A stretch of DNA of 64,000 nucleotides from Mesostigma viride (Eukaryota > Streptophyta > Mesostigmatophyceae > Mesostigmatales > Mesostigmataceae), in assembly GCA_009746045.1 (NCBI GenBank), contig RPFO01000406.1:2427660-2491659 (forward strand), given 5' to 3'. Of this stretch, positions 11,170 to 23,169 are shown in pieces. Under the pieces are notes generated by a model that was not told where the DNA came from, did not search any database, and worked only from the letters and a program-made list of their open reading frames with translations. A program made the translations under genes and the position numbers. How positions within the stretch are numbered: position 1 is the stretch's first letter; every line of letters begins with the position of its first letter.

Positions 11170-11883
11170 TGTCAAGGACATGGTCCTTGTATTTGTACCC
11201 ACCTGACCTGGCTAGATAGATAGAGGCTCTTGTACAGGAGCCACTGTTCTTTATCCCGTTGGATTTGGCCCACAAATGAGAAAGTTGTGGCCAGTTTTAG
11301 TAATCAGGGATTAGTACCTATGCCAAGTGGATCCTTATAGGCAGCTGACAAATCTGTCTATGTCAGCTGACCTATGACATGTGAGATGAGAATCTATGAC
11401 AGGACAGCTGACTGATTGACATGTACACTGTGCATGTCAGATGTGGCGCTGATATGTTCACGCCAGATTTACTTCATCATCATCAGATCACACATAGAGA
11501 GATCTTTTATTAAATAGTTAGATTACTGTGCAGCAGTTACAAGTTAAGGCTGTACATCAGTTACAAGATAAGACTGTACAGCAGTTACAAGATAAGATTT
11601 ATTCTTGTCTAGATCTGATTGGTAGCCTGTACACTGACCTAACCTGATTGGTGGCCTGAGTATTACATGAGAATATTCCTAGGCACATTCCTAGCCAGCC
11701 AATCAGGTCATTCCAGTTTTCTGCCTGTGTTTTTTCCTCGAGTTAATAAAACAACTGAGGAGCCTTGCCTAAGGTACTCCTCACTATCATTCTGCCTCAA
11801 ACTGAGTCTCTGTCTCTTTGCTTCCATCCTCCATAGCCTGTACCTGCAAGGACAGGCACATTTGGGTTCCAATCACAAGCATT
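11170..11883 (+). repeat. LTR-like segment (possible solo or 3' LTR)
   Basis: The segment starts with TGTCAAGG immediately after a purine tract (TAAGGGGGG) and could end at CCAATCACA. It holds an AATAAA near 11746. No partner LTR or target duplication was seen, so the right edge is a guess. Confidence 0.35.
11526..11597 (+). repeat. Three tandem copies of a 24-bp repeat
   Basis: Units at 11526, 11550 and 11574 follow the consensus CTGTACAGCAGTTACAAG plus ATAAGA. They may be an enhancer-like array within the LTR-like segment. Confidence 0.8.
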
Positions 11884-14800
11884 GTAGAAGGCAAACCCAT
11901 TAGTTCTTTCAACACAACCAAACTCCCACCAAAGTCCATCCCACTCAACTCAGATCCCAGTCGGATTCGATGAGTCCACATGAATCCAGGAAGGAGTAAA
12001 CAGGATCAAGGCACCTAAGCCAAACAAGGTGAGGCCACTCCTGGTTCTGGGACACCGCCCTCCCTCAGCTAGAGTCCACGGGTGAAAGACAAGCCTGACA
12101 TTCCCAGGGATAACGGGTCATCCACAGGGATCCATGCCATGAATACTGACAGCTCTCACTGCTTGATCAGGGCAGGAAGCATAGTGTCATGTAGCAAGGC
12201 TAACCCTCTATACAGCCAACCCCCCCATAATTAACTGGGCTGCCAGGGTCCAAGGCTCATCAGGTCATAGCAGGCTGGATGGATGCCAAGAATGCTCAAT
12301 CCTAACACAGGGCTGGCATGAGCTTCTGCTGCAGCAAGTCCATGCAAGGCCCGCTGACACCCGGCAGTCCACGCAAACTGGAACGAGGAAACGTCAACAG
12401 CGCCCCAGGTGGAAGTGCAGTCACCAAGAGACAGGAGCAATCCAGCAGGAAGACGTCGCCAACAGGGTCGCCTCATGAAGAGCAAGGTTATCTCAGAAGT
12501 ACGCCCATGAGGCCGTGGACAGGGTTGTCTCCAGTGGGTACCCGTCAGCAGGTTGGGGAGATGCAACAAAGCACAGCCAAAAGAGCCCACCGATGGCCAG
12601 CGAAACCAGGATACCACCTAGTCAGGGATCTATGAGGAGACCCAGAAAAGATGAACTGAAATCCCAAGGTGTCTCCACGCTATGATCCTCATAGATCTCC
12701 TCCCCACCAGAACAAAATTTCCCCCCCTCCAGTCGCACCCACAGGAGTGAGGGTGAGGTAAAGCCACATCTCCTTAGTAGCTAGTACTCTCAAACCCATA
12801 GCCAGTGGCTTTTTATGATCCAAGGCACACTATTTCTCCATAAGATGCCGGGGAAACCATCCACAGCCTTGATAGGGATAGCAGAAGATCAGTAATGCCT
12901 CACCAGCATTATGAACGGTATGCGCCAACTGGTAAAGCGTAGCACACGCTACCCCCATGCAAGGTATAGATGCAGCCCAATTCCCTGCACGTCCTGCTCC
13001 CCACACAATCCCCCTCAGCATAACTGGTAAACTGGAGACGACCAGCATGCCTAGTAATTCCCCCTTCTGCGTAGAATAAGCTGTAATAATCCTGGTATCA
13101 GTTCCCAAGATTGACAGCATAACCTAGCAGGAATAAACGCCATGGGATACGCATACATGTAAAGACAGAGGCCCAGCCAACCAGAGAAGGGTGGGGGAGG
13201 CCTGTCTCTCAGCCCACTGCCCCACTGGTGGCCTGCAGGGTCTCTCTATAACGGCGTCCTATGCACCTCATGACTAAAGATGGGATGGGCACTACAGCAA
13301 AGTGTCCAAGACGGAGTTGCATACAGGGCAGCTTGAGAGCAAACTGAAAGCAATCACCAATCAGCCAACTGATGTGCTCAAGCTTGGCAGGGCCCCCAGC
13401 AACAACATCACTCCCCGCAACCATCCAGGTGGCACTACCATGCAAGGTAATGTGGGCATTAGGATCGAAGGAGCCCAAGAAAAGGTTGCACAAGTAGGGC
13501 AGCATAAGGGTATGCTGGATGAGGCCAGCAGTCATCAAACAGATACACCCTCAGCTTGGCAGGGCCCTAGCAAGTAGACTGAACAATGTCCTCCTAGTCA
13601 AAGCATGGAAGGTAGTATCCATGTCCGTGAACCACGTAGACTGCCAAATGGTATTAATAATGTCAGTGTACCACGGATACTGATGCACATGAGGCAGGTT
13701 GTAAGGGTGGTAAAGGGCTGAATGGGTCCCTCAACAAACCCACACCTCTAAGCTCATGTGAGCCCCCGCCCAGCACCCTCCCAATTAACTCCTCAATTAA
13801 GAGTCAACGGAGTGGGCACCATTGTCATCACTGTCATGCCAAAGATTCCAGCCGGCCCCACAGTTGTAGCTCCGTTGATCCCGCCCATCATCCAACCCAC
13901 AATTAGGACATCCTACCCATGCAAACATGATGCCAGACCCCCCGTGCAAGCAGTCCTATTCATACAACCATCATGCTGTGCAAGCAATCAGCTCAAGGGC
14001 GGATGGTGTACTATCAAGACAACAAGCCATCCTGGCACCATGCAAGCAAGGATAAGTCCATAGCAGGGCAAAGCAAGGGTAGGAGGTTACTCATCTGCAC
14101 ACGGCTGGCTTGATGTCCACCAGCAGGCAGGACCCAACACAGTGTCAGGAGCAGGCACCAGCATTACAGATACGCGTCACTTGGGCGTCCCCAAGTCACC
14201 AGAGTCCCAGCGGCCACCATGCAGTGCTTGATGAAGTCGCCACCATTGAGTGCTTGCAGTCACCACCAACAGCACTAGTCCACCACCAGGATACTCTCCA
14301 GCGTCGCCTCCATGCACCATGCCCGCCATCGACAAGTTACCAATCCCCCACTGGCCTCAAGCCCCCAATAGGCTACTGCCACCACGCCCAATCAGCGTTG
14401 GACCACCCCCACATGTGGGTAGCCAACACAGCGGTTGCCTGACTGGACAACCAAGACTAGCTGCTTGCGCCGGTCACGCGATGGGGAAGTGACTAAGCTG
14501 CTTTAAGGAGGCCTGGAACGGACACCAATGAGCCTGGCTCCAGAAGCTGCTTGGAAGAATGACCACATGCTGTCAACTTCCCGGACTGAACGTCAATCAG
14601 CTGCAAGAAGGAGCCAGCAACCTTCACTATGGCACTCAGAAAAACTGCCTAGTATAGGCAAACCACAGACTGCCAACCTGTCAAGACAGCAGACTCTAAC
14701 ATGGCTACTACCAAGTGCCAGGTAGCCAGAACTCCTAAGCCTAAGGAGTGACAAAGGCCTGAGGTGGTCCAACAGCCAGCACAACTGCCCAAAAGTCAAG

Positions 14801-15175
14801 AGAATGGGCCTAAAAGCGCCTTGACCAGTGTCAAAAATTCTGATCTGAGAACTATATCAGATATATTCACAGATAAGAACTATGACAGCAGCCCTGGTGT
14901 CCATACTTGCTGTCCTAGTGCACCTCCTAGGCCCACAGGGGCCATCTGCCAACAAACAGTGGTAACCATCATGTCCTCGGAGAAGTAAATGCGTGGTCAC
15001 AATGGTCTGGCGCAGGTAAGGGCCCCAAGTTTACTGGCAAGTGACCCACACCCCACTTGTAAAGGGACGTTGTCAAGCAAGTGGTCCACCCCCTCTGGGA
15101 ACATGTGTCAAAGGACACCGTCTGGCAAGTGGGCAACCCATGCAAGAGACCCCTGGCAACTCATGGGTGCCCGTG
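11884..15175. other. Unrecognised interior of element G
   Basis: Several short minus-strand ORFs (12231-12617, 12830-13120, 13209-13538) encode hydrophobic, cysteine-containing peptides but show no motif I know. The plus strand repeats the word CCATGCAAG at 12342, 12955, 13438 and 14038. I see no gene I would name. Confidence 0.4.
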
Positions 15176-15435
15176 TGATACCCTCCAGGGGACAACCTAC
15201 TGCAGGTATCCCGATGTCCCCTGATGTGGTGGCATCTACCATGCCATATGCCTCCATATGATAGCATCTGGCAACCCTTTGGCAGACCTGGGATATCCAA
15301 CTTATGTGATACCCTTTAGGGGACAACCCACTGCAGGTATCCCGATGTCCCCTGATGTGGTGGCATCTACCATGCCATGTGCCTCCATGATAGCATCTGG
15401 CAACCCCTTTAATTGGCAGACCTGGGATATCCACT
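15176..15435 (+). repeat. Tandem repeat, ~130 bp, two copies
   Basis: Units 15176-15306 and 15307-15435 share GGTATCCCGATGTCCCCTGA and the surrounding sequence at high identity. A shorter duplicated block, CCACTCCCCCG...CTCAGGGTAAC, follows at 15430 and 15568. Confidence 0.8.
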
Positions 15436-15610
15436 CCCCCGCAGAAATTTTCTCAGGGTAACTAGACACAGCTGTCCAAGTATGATAGTGGAAACCCCGT
15501 ACATGCTGTTGTTCTGCCCTGGCATGTGTGATGCCGTCTGGAAATTACATTGCAGACAGCCAGGATGTCCACTCCCCCGAAAAAAATTGCTCAGGGTAAC
15601 CAGACGTAGC

Positions 15611-17043
15611 TGTCGCGTTTGCGTGCCATATCATCCTGGACTGGTCATTACCGCTACTTGGAATGCATATCCACTATCAGCAGTAATCATGTGTGTGATA
15701 TGCCACCTCCCCCCCCACTCTTTAGCTCACAACAACTTGAGAGCAAAAAGTGAAAGAAAGGCATCACACACAAAAGAAGGAAGCCCAAAGAGGGCGTCAT
15801 TCCAGGCAGCGGCAAAAAGGAAAAAAAAAATCCAGCTGCATGCTCAAAGATGCTTTTCCAGGATCAGCAACAACCTTAACATGCATGCTTTTAAAGGCTT
15901 AGCAATAACCCCTTCAATGGCTTTTTACAGGGAAAAGCCTAACCTCTTCAGATGCTTTTGAAGGCTAAGCAATAACCCCTTCAATGGCTTTTTACAGGGA
16001 AAAGCCTAACCTCTTCAGATGCTTTTGAAGGCTAAGCAATAACCTCTTCCTTGTGCTTCCCCGGGTGAAGCAGGAGGAACCCCAGGCTGGCCGGACTGAA
16101 CCCACCAAGGGTTGTTCGTCCGATTCTTGAGACCATGCTTTATCATCAAAGCAACCAAAAGACCTTTCAATTCCAATGAGATGCATGACGAATTACAAAG
16201 ACTGTCGAGTTGTAATGTTGTAGTTATAAGAGCAGCTGTGAGGTCCCTTGGTTGACGCCACTGCAGGCCCCTTGTGGCGGCAGTGCGCGTGTGTTCCCGA
16301 CCTAGTTCCTACTGGCATTCTTGCCAACGACGACCAGGGTGCCCGAAGGCCCTGTCCCTTGTCTCGTTCTCAGTCTTACACACATTCTTAACAAAACCAA
16401 TACATTGTCGTATCCGTCAGTCCATCCTCATGGCAACTGACTGCATGCAACCACTCACGGGGGCTGCTCCGCGGGCTGCTCGAACTATTTCACCCCATGA
16501 AGACAACAAACCAGTTGTGAGGGAGAGAAACGGACGAACAACGACCACCATGGTTCGTTGCTCATCCTTCTATACTACTCAAAGCTCAAGCCTGGCGGCT
16601 GGCGCCACTAGCGCCACTCTAGTATAGACATCAGCCAATCATAACATTGTCTAATTTCCGACAAGCTAAACTTCAAGCTTTAACTTCAAGCGAACACAAA
16701 TATACAAGGGCAAATCTATCGGCCATGCCAGGCACCGCCTGGGGCTTCCTTGCATTTAATTGTGTCTGGTGTCCCACGTTGACATCCTGAAATTGCACAG
16801 CTGCTCAGCGCCTCGCCAGCTTGCTGTGTACCAGCATTCGGCAAACTGCCCTTGTGACAAATGTCAGTGAAATTCAGGTCCGCCCAAAAGTTCCGTCAGC
16901 AAATTCAGCGGACTTGGCGCGAAAGTACAACTGAGATCCGCGGCGTCAGTACCGGGCCGCGGTATAGCAACCCGCACAAGGCTGCGGACGTCAGAATTAC
17001 GCTAAAATCTGAATTGCGGACGTGATAGATCACGGACGCGACA
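15611..17043. repeat. Solo LTR-like element of the TGTCGC family (1433 bp)
   Basis: It begins TGTCGCGTTTGCG and ends CACGGACGCGACA, an 8-bp terminal inverted repeat, and is flanked by TAGC on both sides (15607-15610, 17044-17047). It matches the tandem units at 61215-64000 over its whole length but is much more diverged. It contains a CCCCCCCCAC tract and, at 15850-16050, a 60-bp tandem array built from GCTTTTGAAGGCTAAGCAA-type words. No gag or pol was found, so it is a fossil, probably old. Confidence 0.7.
15850..16050 (+). repeat. Tandem array of ~60-bp units inside the solo LTR
   Basis: Two nearly identical units beginning TAGCAATAACCCCTTCAATG are followed by a partial one. The core word AAGCAATAACC also occurs at 9017 and near 62547. 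Confidence 0.75.
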
Positions 17044-17048
17044 TAGCT

Positions 17049-17630
17049 GCCACCAATCTGGACCACTCTGGACAACTCCTAGGGAGCTCGCCCTATCCAT
17101 AGTACCATGTTGATAGTGGGAACAACTCAGATGCCGTTGTTCTCCTCCCCACCAAAACCAAACCACCATCCACGTGGGAGGAACCAAAGCTCCACCTAGA
17201 ACGCCTCCACTGTCATGTTGCTCAACAAGAAAAGGAAGAGTTTCCCCCACAACTGAAACAAATGTTTGGCGACGCGTGAATTAAGAACGTGCCACAGTCC
17301 TTAAACAGCAAGGGTAGGCTGCCCATGCAAAAAAAAAGAAAGGCAGCCATGAATCCCTACTGTCCGCTCATCCGGAGCCACCCTCAAAAGACACGAGGTG
17401 TAACCTGAGCCACACCGTAACAATGTCGTCAAAGAAAAGCAGCACCGGGAAAAAACAACCTGAGACAGCGACGTAGTCAGGCGGTCGCGGTGGTGGTCGT
17501 GCGTGCAGCCGCAACCCGGAAGCCGGGTGATAGGTGCCGTCGGCAGCAACAGTGCGTCGGCTCAGCCATAACCCGTAGCGCCATGTCAACCTGGCCGAAA
17601 ACAGAGCCGGCAGGAAAAAAAAACAGCTCC
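17049..17630. other. Unrecognised stretch
   Basis: No supported gene, RNA or repeat was identified between the solo LTR and the TA-flanked element. Confidence 0.4.
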
Positions 17631-17632
17631 TA

Positions 17633-19329
17633 GCCCCTAAATGGGCGGAAATGCTGCCGATAAATCGGCAGTAACTCACCTATTTTGTAACCAGCCCCTG
17701 TACAACCTAGCAATATCCAATGGCTGTCCTTGGGGGGCAAGCATGTCCATGAGTTGCCCTAAGCCATGATATATCACAACCTCACATATATTCATCGTAG
17801 GCCATGTATAACTGCCGTCAAAGTCAGGGGGGTCAAGACGAGCGTTTTCATTTTTGGTAGAATGTGCATTTTGAATTATGTTGTAAGAGCTAGGCACCTA
17901 CCACTTCAGGGATGATAAACAATTAGTTGCTGAACAGTTTGAGCCATTGGGGTCATCATTTGGGTGGGTATACCAGCAGTTACACCCAGTACAGCCCATA
18001 GGGGTACCGTTGGTAAAAAGCAACCAAGGGGGTAGGAGTGGGCATACTACCTACTAATACCTACTAATATGGCCCCCAACCATGCCACACAATACATTTC
18101 CCTTCCACAATGATGGGGAAACATAACTGCATCATCACACTGCCCTTACATGGCACCTATGTGCAGGTGCCATCTTGTCCATGCACGTAGGTAACGTGGT
18201 ACGGATACCCTACGCAAGGCATGCATTCTAGGAGGCAGCCCCCAACAAACTAGTGATTTTAAGCCTATTTCAGCCTGCCCTAGCAAGGATAAACTAGGCC
18301 TAAGCTGCTATAGCTTTCCAGGTGATGGCCAGCACACCTGGTGGCACATGCTGACAATGGGAAGCTTCTACTCACCGGTTACATGCTTGATGATGCCACA
18401 GAGACCAGCCAACTGCCTCACACTCATGCAATATGTGTGTGGGAAATGTATAACAAACATATATGGAGGTATTCAAACCCATACAGCCTCTAAAACTTAT
18501 CACCATCACCCTGTGGCAGGTCAACTGACTGAGGGAAGCATCTAAGAAGGGTGTTTTAGAAAGGGGCCAGGCCAGGGTCAAGAAAGAGCATGAATAATGC
18601 AAAAAGAATGTGCTACACAAGCTAGAACGTATATATAAACGTCAAACATCGATAGGAAAACGATGCTTAAGCTTTACCAGGCATGGATGGCGTTACCTTG
18701 GCCCAGGCGGTGGCCGCAAAATGGCGCATTTCGGCACACCAAAGTTGTGCAGCATGGTCGCTGGATTCGGCGATTTCTGGCCACCCTTGCACGTTTACGA
18801 CTAATATGTATCATAAAAAGTACAAAGAAACCGATATATCCTTTAAAATACGCCGGAAAGGTATTGCTGTCAACGTTTCTATCGTCCGGCCTGATCGCAC
18901 TTTTTTCCAGCAAGAACGCTGCCGACACCTATCAAATGGCATTCCCGCGAACCAAAAATTGGCCTGTATGATCTTTAGGACGTATAAAATCAATATCCTA
19001 AGTTTGGCCAGAAAATTCGAACGAAAACGTAAATGCCATGCGTGGGCGCAAGCCGCCATGGCCAGGTCGTCGTTTTCCGGAATGCACGTACGTGAAAAAG
19101 TACCCTGACCCCTTGTACTTTGACGGTCTGGAACACCTGTTAAACTTGGTCCAAATATAGCAAACCCTAGTATCATGTTCTGGAGAAACTTATAAACGTT
19201 CATTCTTCTCAGCTAAACGTTTCCTAATTCCCAATAGTATTCTCGCAAACTGGTCCCCCGAGTAGGTGCCGACAAATCGGCTGTAAGTCACTTTTTGGCG
19301 GAAAATCGGCAGCAAGACCATTTAGGGGC
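17633..19329. mobile_element. TA-flanked inverted-repeat DNA element (1697 bp), non-autonomous
   Basis: The ends are GCCCCTAAATGG and CCATTTAGGGGC, a perfect 12-bp inverted repeat with TA on both outer sides (17631-17632 and 19330-19331). Inside each end is a hairpin-forming word pair of the CTGCCGAT/ATCGGCAG type. A TA duplication suggests a Tc1/mariner-like or related cut-and-paste element. No transposase was recognised, and the longest ORFs inside are unremarkable. Confidence 0.6.
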
Positions 19330-19331
19330 TA

Positions 19332-19907
19332 GCAGGATTCTGGAGCCGGACCTGCTGAGCTACTGGACCAACACTCCGCATTGTCCTGCTCGAAACGTAG
19401 CAACACTTGCGTAATGCTAATATATAAAGATGTTTGGAGCTAGGCGGAGACTGCGGCGTCAGCAGCCACGACAGACTGTCAGGGCGGTGGTCGGACTTCA
19501 GCACGATGCGGCCAGCCAGCCGAAAGCCCGTAAGTAAGGACGCTTGTCTATGAAATATTGCACGAATCCAAATAGTCGACGTCTGGGAGTAGATGATGAA
19601 ACCCTTTCATCACCGGTCGTCCGCGGAGCTGCTAAAGATGTGGTTGCATCTTCAACTCTCTTACTTGATAACGGTGGTTGTGTCTCCGGGTTACTCATCA
19701 CTCCATGGGTCGCGCATGCCGGACTGGGGAGACGTTAGAGACTTGTGAGCTCAAAGCAGCTCTCAGAGCAAGACTGTCACATAAGGATGAGTCACACTCT
19801 AAAAACTGTCCGAACACACAGCATAACGTACCCTCTCTGGGTCGGGCATGAATTCCATTGTTAACCGTGAACTAATACTATCAAGACTACCAACACCTAG
19901 GTAGAAA
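19332..19907 (-). other. Element G 5' leader region
   Basis: This lies next to the primer site at the 5' end of G, in minus-strand order. Short ORFs only, with no recognised product. Confidence 0.45.
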
Positions 19908-19919
19908 CCTCCGATACCA
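19908..19919 (-). promoter_or_regulatory. Primer binding site of element G
   Basis: On the minus strand TGGTATCGGAGG begins one base after the 5' LTR end (CGTTACA, then T). The first seven bases equal the plant initiator-Met primer site TGGTATCAGAGC, and the rest differs slightly. This fixes the orientation of G. Confidence 0.8.
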
Positions 19920-19920
19920 A

Positions 19921-20622
19921 TGTAACGACTAAAAATGTTGTGTTTGCAACAGCCTCAGTATCAACATTAGCGTGAAAAGATCTTTATACCTGGGTTGGAG
20001 TCGCGACAGATAACTTCACGTCCAGAGAAGCAATGAAGATGGATCTTCAACAGATAAGGGATTGAGTCCCCACCCTTGTTAGACACAACAGACAAGTTAT
20101 ATCCAAGTCGACTATCTGTTGAAGTTATAGTTGACTTTTAGCAAGGGTTGTTTGATTGATGAAACAAGGAAACCCTTGAATTACACCATAGCTTTAGCTC
20201 TCACGTACGCATGCATGCACGGCCGCCACAAACATGATAAAAGTCATCGTGCACGCAGAGTCGGCTTAACCCTAACCCGGAAGGACCAATCAAAAGTGAG
20301 AATCACTCAAGATAAGATCTTAGCCTCCGAATCCTCAACACAACACAAGGCCAGCACATACTGAATCTCCATGACCTGGAACCAGATCCACCAGGTACAA
20401 CGGTATTAAAGAGAATCTATGACTGACTGAACAAAACCATGCAAAGTACCCTACGTGGATCAGGCCACGACCAATGAGGGTAGAACAATTAATTCGACAG
20501 ATCTCAGCAGGCCCAATATCCATCAGACGTCGAAGCCTCCTAACTTCCCAAATAATTGTCCTAAAGAACTCATAATAAGATCAACAGTAGGGAAACTTTG
20601 GATGTAACATTTGGTTGTTACA
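19921..20622 (-). repeat. Element G 5' LTR (702 bp)
   Basis: It runs from TGTAACGAC to TTGTTACA on the plus strand and is uninterrupted. It provides the empty-site sequence for the TTAA element in the partner LTR. Confidence 0.93.
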
Positions 20623-20627
20623 GTGAA

Positions 20628-23040
20628 TGTCCCTTTTCCATACAGCAGGCACCCTGACATAGAAAGGCGTCTTGCCCTCCCACTTTTCCTGTGCCACATC
20701 TGCATCCCCCTCCAGAAATGCTCTCTTGAAATCTACCACCACTGAGCCATAGTCCAAGCGCCCTTGTTAAGAAGGCCTAGAAATACACACAGCAGCAGCC
20801 TCCAAGTGTCATGCAACATGCCAGGGGTATACAACTCCTAAGCAGTGCACTCACCAGTACCCTTGAACTCATTCAGCACTGGCCTGACATGTGGTACCTT
20901 GACCCCGTCCACCTCCTTCATCTTGATGACAAACTTGAGCTTGAGTAGACGCCGTGCAGGAGGCAGGTCATTGACAGGTTCCACGCATTTCTTGGAGATC
21001 CAGTACTCCCCAGATTTAATCAGACCTGCAGTGTGACCTGGGGACACATAATGGGAGAGGACATGAGCTTCACCAGGCCTTGGTAGTTGATAGGGCTGTG
21101 TCCAGCAAGTGAGTGCAATGCCCAAACTGCTTGGATGACTAGCAGCTGGCAATATGAGGTCATCAACCAAGGGCTCCTGCCCCTGGCACACTTGCACACG
21201 CTTAACCGACCTGGTTACTGCACGTGATAGGTGAGTGGTCCTGAAATTAATCAGTGGGACCTGACCAGCCCCTTCCTTAGTCAGGAGAGAGGACGTGATC
21301 ACTACCCCATCCTGGCATAGGAAATTCTGCCCCAAAAGAGCAGGTCCTTGATAGCCCTCCAAGACACAAAATGCAGTGTCCTGTCCAAGGATAGGAATAG
21401 ATACCTCACCCAGTACCTTCACGTGTACCCCCGCGCCACTGAAGTCAGACACAAACTGATAGCTGGGCTCAGACATGCTGTACCCTGCTGCAGCTCTGGT
21501 CCCAATGATGGAAACCTGAGAATTAGTGTCTACCTCTAAGGCAGTGTCCAGCCCCAGATTGCCATGCCACCTGAGCTTGGCTACCTTGGGCTGCTTCTTG
21601 GCCCTTTGCAGAGCCCCAATCAATCCAGCCAAACTAGTCCCCCTGGGCTTGGTTAGAGCCTTGGGCTTGACAGTTGACTCCCCAGCTAGCTGTTGACCTT
21701 GCAGCCTGTTCAACAAGTACCTCTGCAGGCCCTGGCCAGGGCTGACAGATTCCCCTGCAACAGATGTGGTCGTTGCGTCAGTGATGTCACCTGGGACCTG
21801 AAAATCCTGCATGCAGATCCTGTGAGCCTTGTGCCTGACTGCCCTCATTCATCAGGTTAGGCTTGACATATGACCAACTCAGCCGGTGTACATGCTTTGG
21901 TTCGTCCTCCATGCTGACCAAGCATGCGTGGCTAGCTTCATCAACCTGAGTAACCACCCCAGGACTCCAGCTACCACGTTTGCCATACAGGCTCGGTTCC
22001 TTCCAAGCTAATACTCTCTGACCCACTGTTGGCTCCAGCATCTTCCAACCCCGGTCCTTCTCCCTCAGCTTGGCAAAGGTGACATGTGCAGCATGTTTCC
22101 AGCCCTCCAGCACATGTGGGGGGCACAGGCCATGATATAGACCCATTGGGCTGACAGCAACTCCATCATAGTAGAAATTGACCCTGCTGTTCAGCTGCTG
22201 CTCCACGTTCCTCAACCATGCACTCCTGACAAGTGCAGGTGCAGACAAGGGTACCCAGTCTTCAGAGATGATCAATTTCTTGACCTCCTGGATTGCCCTC
22301 TCTATAGCACCCTGCTGCCCATGAGCCTCCCTAGTAGGTGTAACCAGCAACTCAGGAAGGGTGGCATCACCCTTGAGATGCTGAAACTGCATGTCCACCT
22401 GGATCCTTGTGGTAGGAAACTTGGCTCTCACATTCTGCAGGGCAGCCAGCAAGTACCTGTTCTTCATAGAAGGTAAATGCTCTAGCACCTTGTACTTTGT
22501 GTACCTGTCAACGCACACCAACAGTTGCATGCCCCTGATGTGTTGGATATCACACTGCAGATCACCAATGCTCTGAGGTAGAGCTTTGGCATGTGATTTC
22601 CTGGGCTTGTTGGAGGACAACTGGCACTTACACCGTAAGGCAGCTTGCTGGCACGCCTTGAGAAGGGGTGCCTTGCCCATACGGAAGGCAAAGTTGTTTG
22701 ACAGAGAAGTGGCATGCCCAAACATGTTGTGGATCCGGGCACCCAACTCCTGGTACACTGAGGAAGCAGTCCCTGGCACAGTCAGGACTGTGCTGTCAGG
22801 TTGTCCAGCATCACCATGCTGACTTCCATCCTTATTTGACTCAGAGCCTGAGTCACCCTGCTCATGCCCAACACCTGGACCGACAGCAGGGACCACATGC
22901 ATACCACCAGAGGCCTTCACACCCCTCTGTGGTTGTACATTGGTTTCTCTCAAAATGAGAGGTCCACCCTCGTGCCCAGCACGAGGATGCATGGGGTCAG
23001 ACATTCTTACAGCTGCATCAGCTGTCAAGGACGTCTTCAT
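20628..23040 (-). pseudogene. pol: Copia A pol, N-terminal part (integrase, protease-like, start of reverse transcriptase)
   Basis: The translation follows copy B's pol. The integrase core words DIQHIRGMQLLVCVDRYTKY and QGAIERAIQEVKKL are present, followed by the protease-like LEVDTNSQVSIIG...LLGQNFL. The fragment ends at the element G insertion. Broken; treated as a fossil. Confidence 0.9.
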
Positions 23041-23169
23041 AGGAACCTGAACCTCTCCAGGTGACCTGGGGCCATCCTGAACCTGGAGATCACCCTCTTG
23101 TTGCCCAGATATAAAATCTGCATTGGAGCACCTGGCCTCCCCCTTGTGTGTAGGGGTTGCCTCAGACAG

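Larger units (their letters stand above)
4352..20622 (-). mobile_element. Element G: 16.3 kb LTR retroelement without recognisable gag-pol
   Basis: The ends are TGTAACGAC and TTGTTACA, each part of a 702-bp LTR, and the whole is flanked by the 5-bp duplication GTGAA inside copia A. Orientation is minus. A primer site TTGGTATCGGAGG follows the right-hand LTR, and a purine tract (CTTAAGGGGGAGATA) precedes the left-hand LTR. The two LTRs differ at about five of 702 positions once the nested TTAA element is removed, which suggests a young insertion. The 13.1 kb interior has no capsid, protease, polymerase or integrase that I can see and holds older repeats. It resembles a large non-autonomous derivative (LARD-like). 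Confidence 0.88.

Noticed and set aside
12300-14050. Recurring CCATGCAAG word as a tandem repeat or exon edge
   Set aside because: The spacing is irregular and the flanks do not align.
15850-16050. A CRISPR-like array
   Set aside because: The units are contiguous tandem repeats without unique spacers, inside an LTR in eukaryotic DNA.
18663-19203. Overlapping ORFs of 102, 141 and 130 codons inside the TA-flanked element as a transposase
   Set aside because: No DDE/D pattern or DNA-binding motif, and all are short and mutually overlapping.
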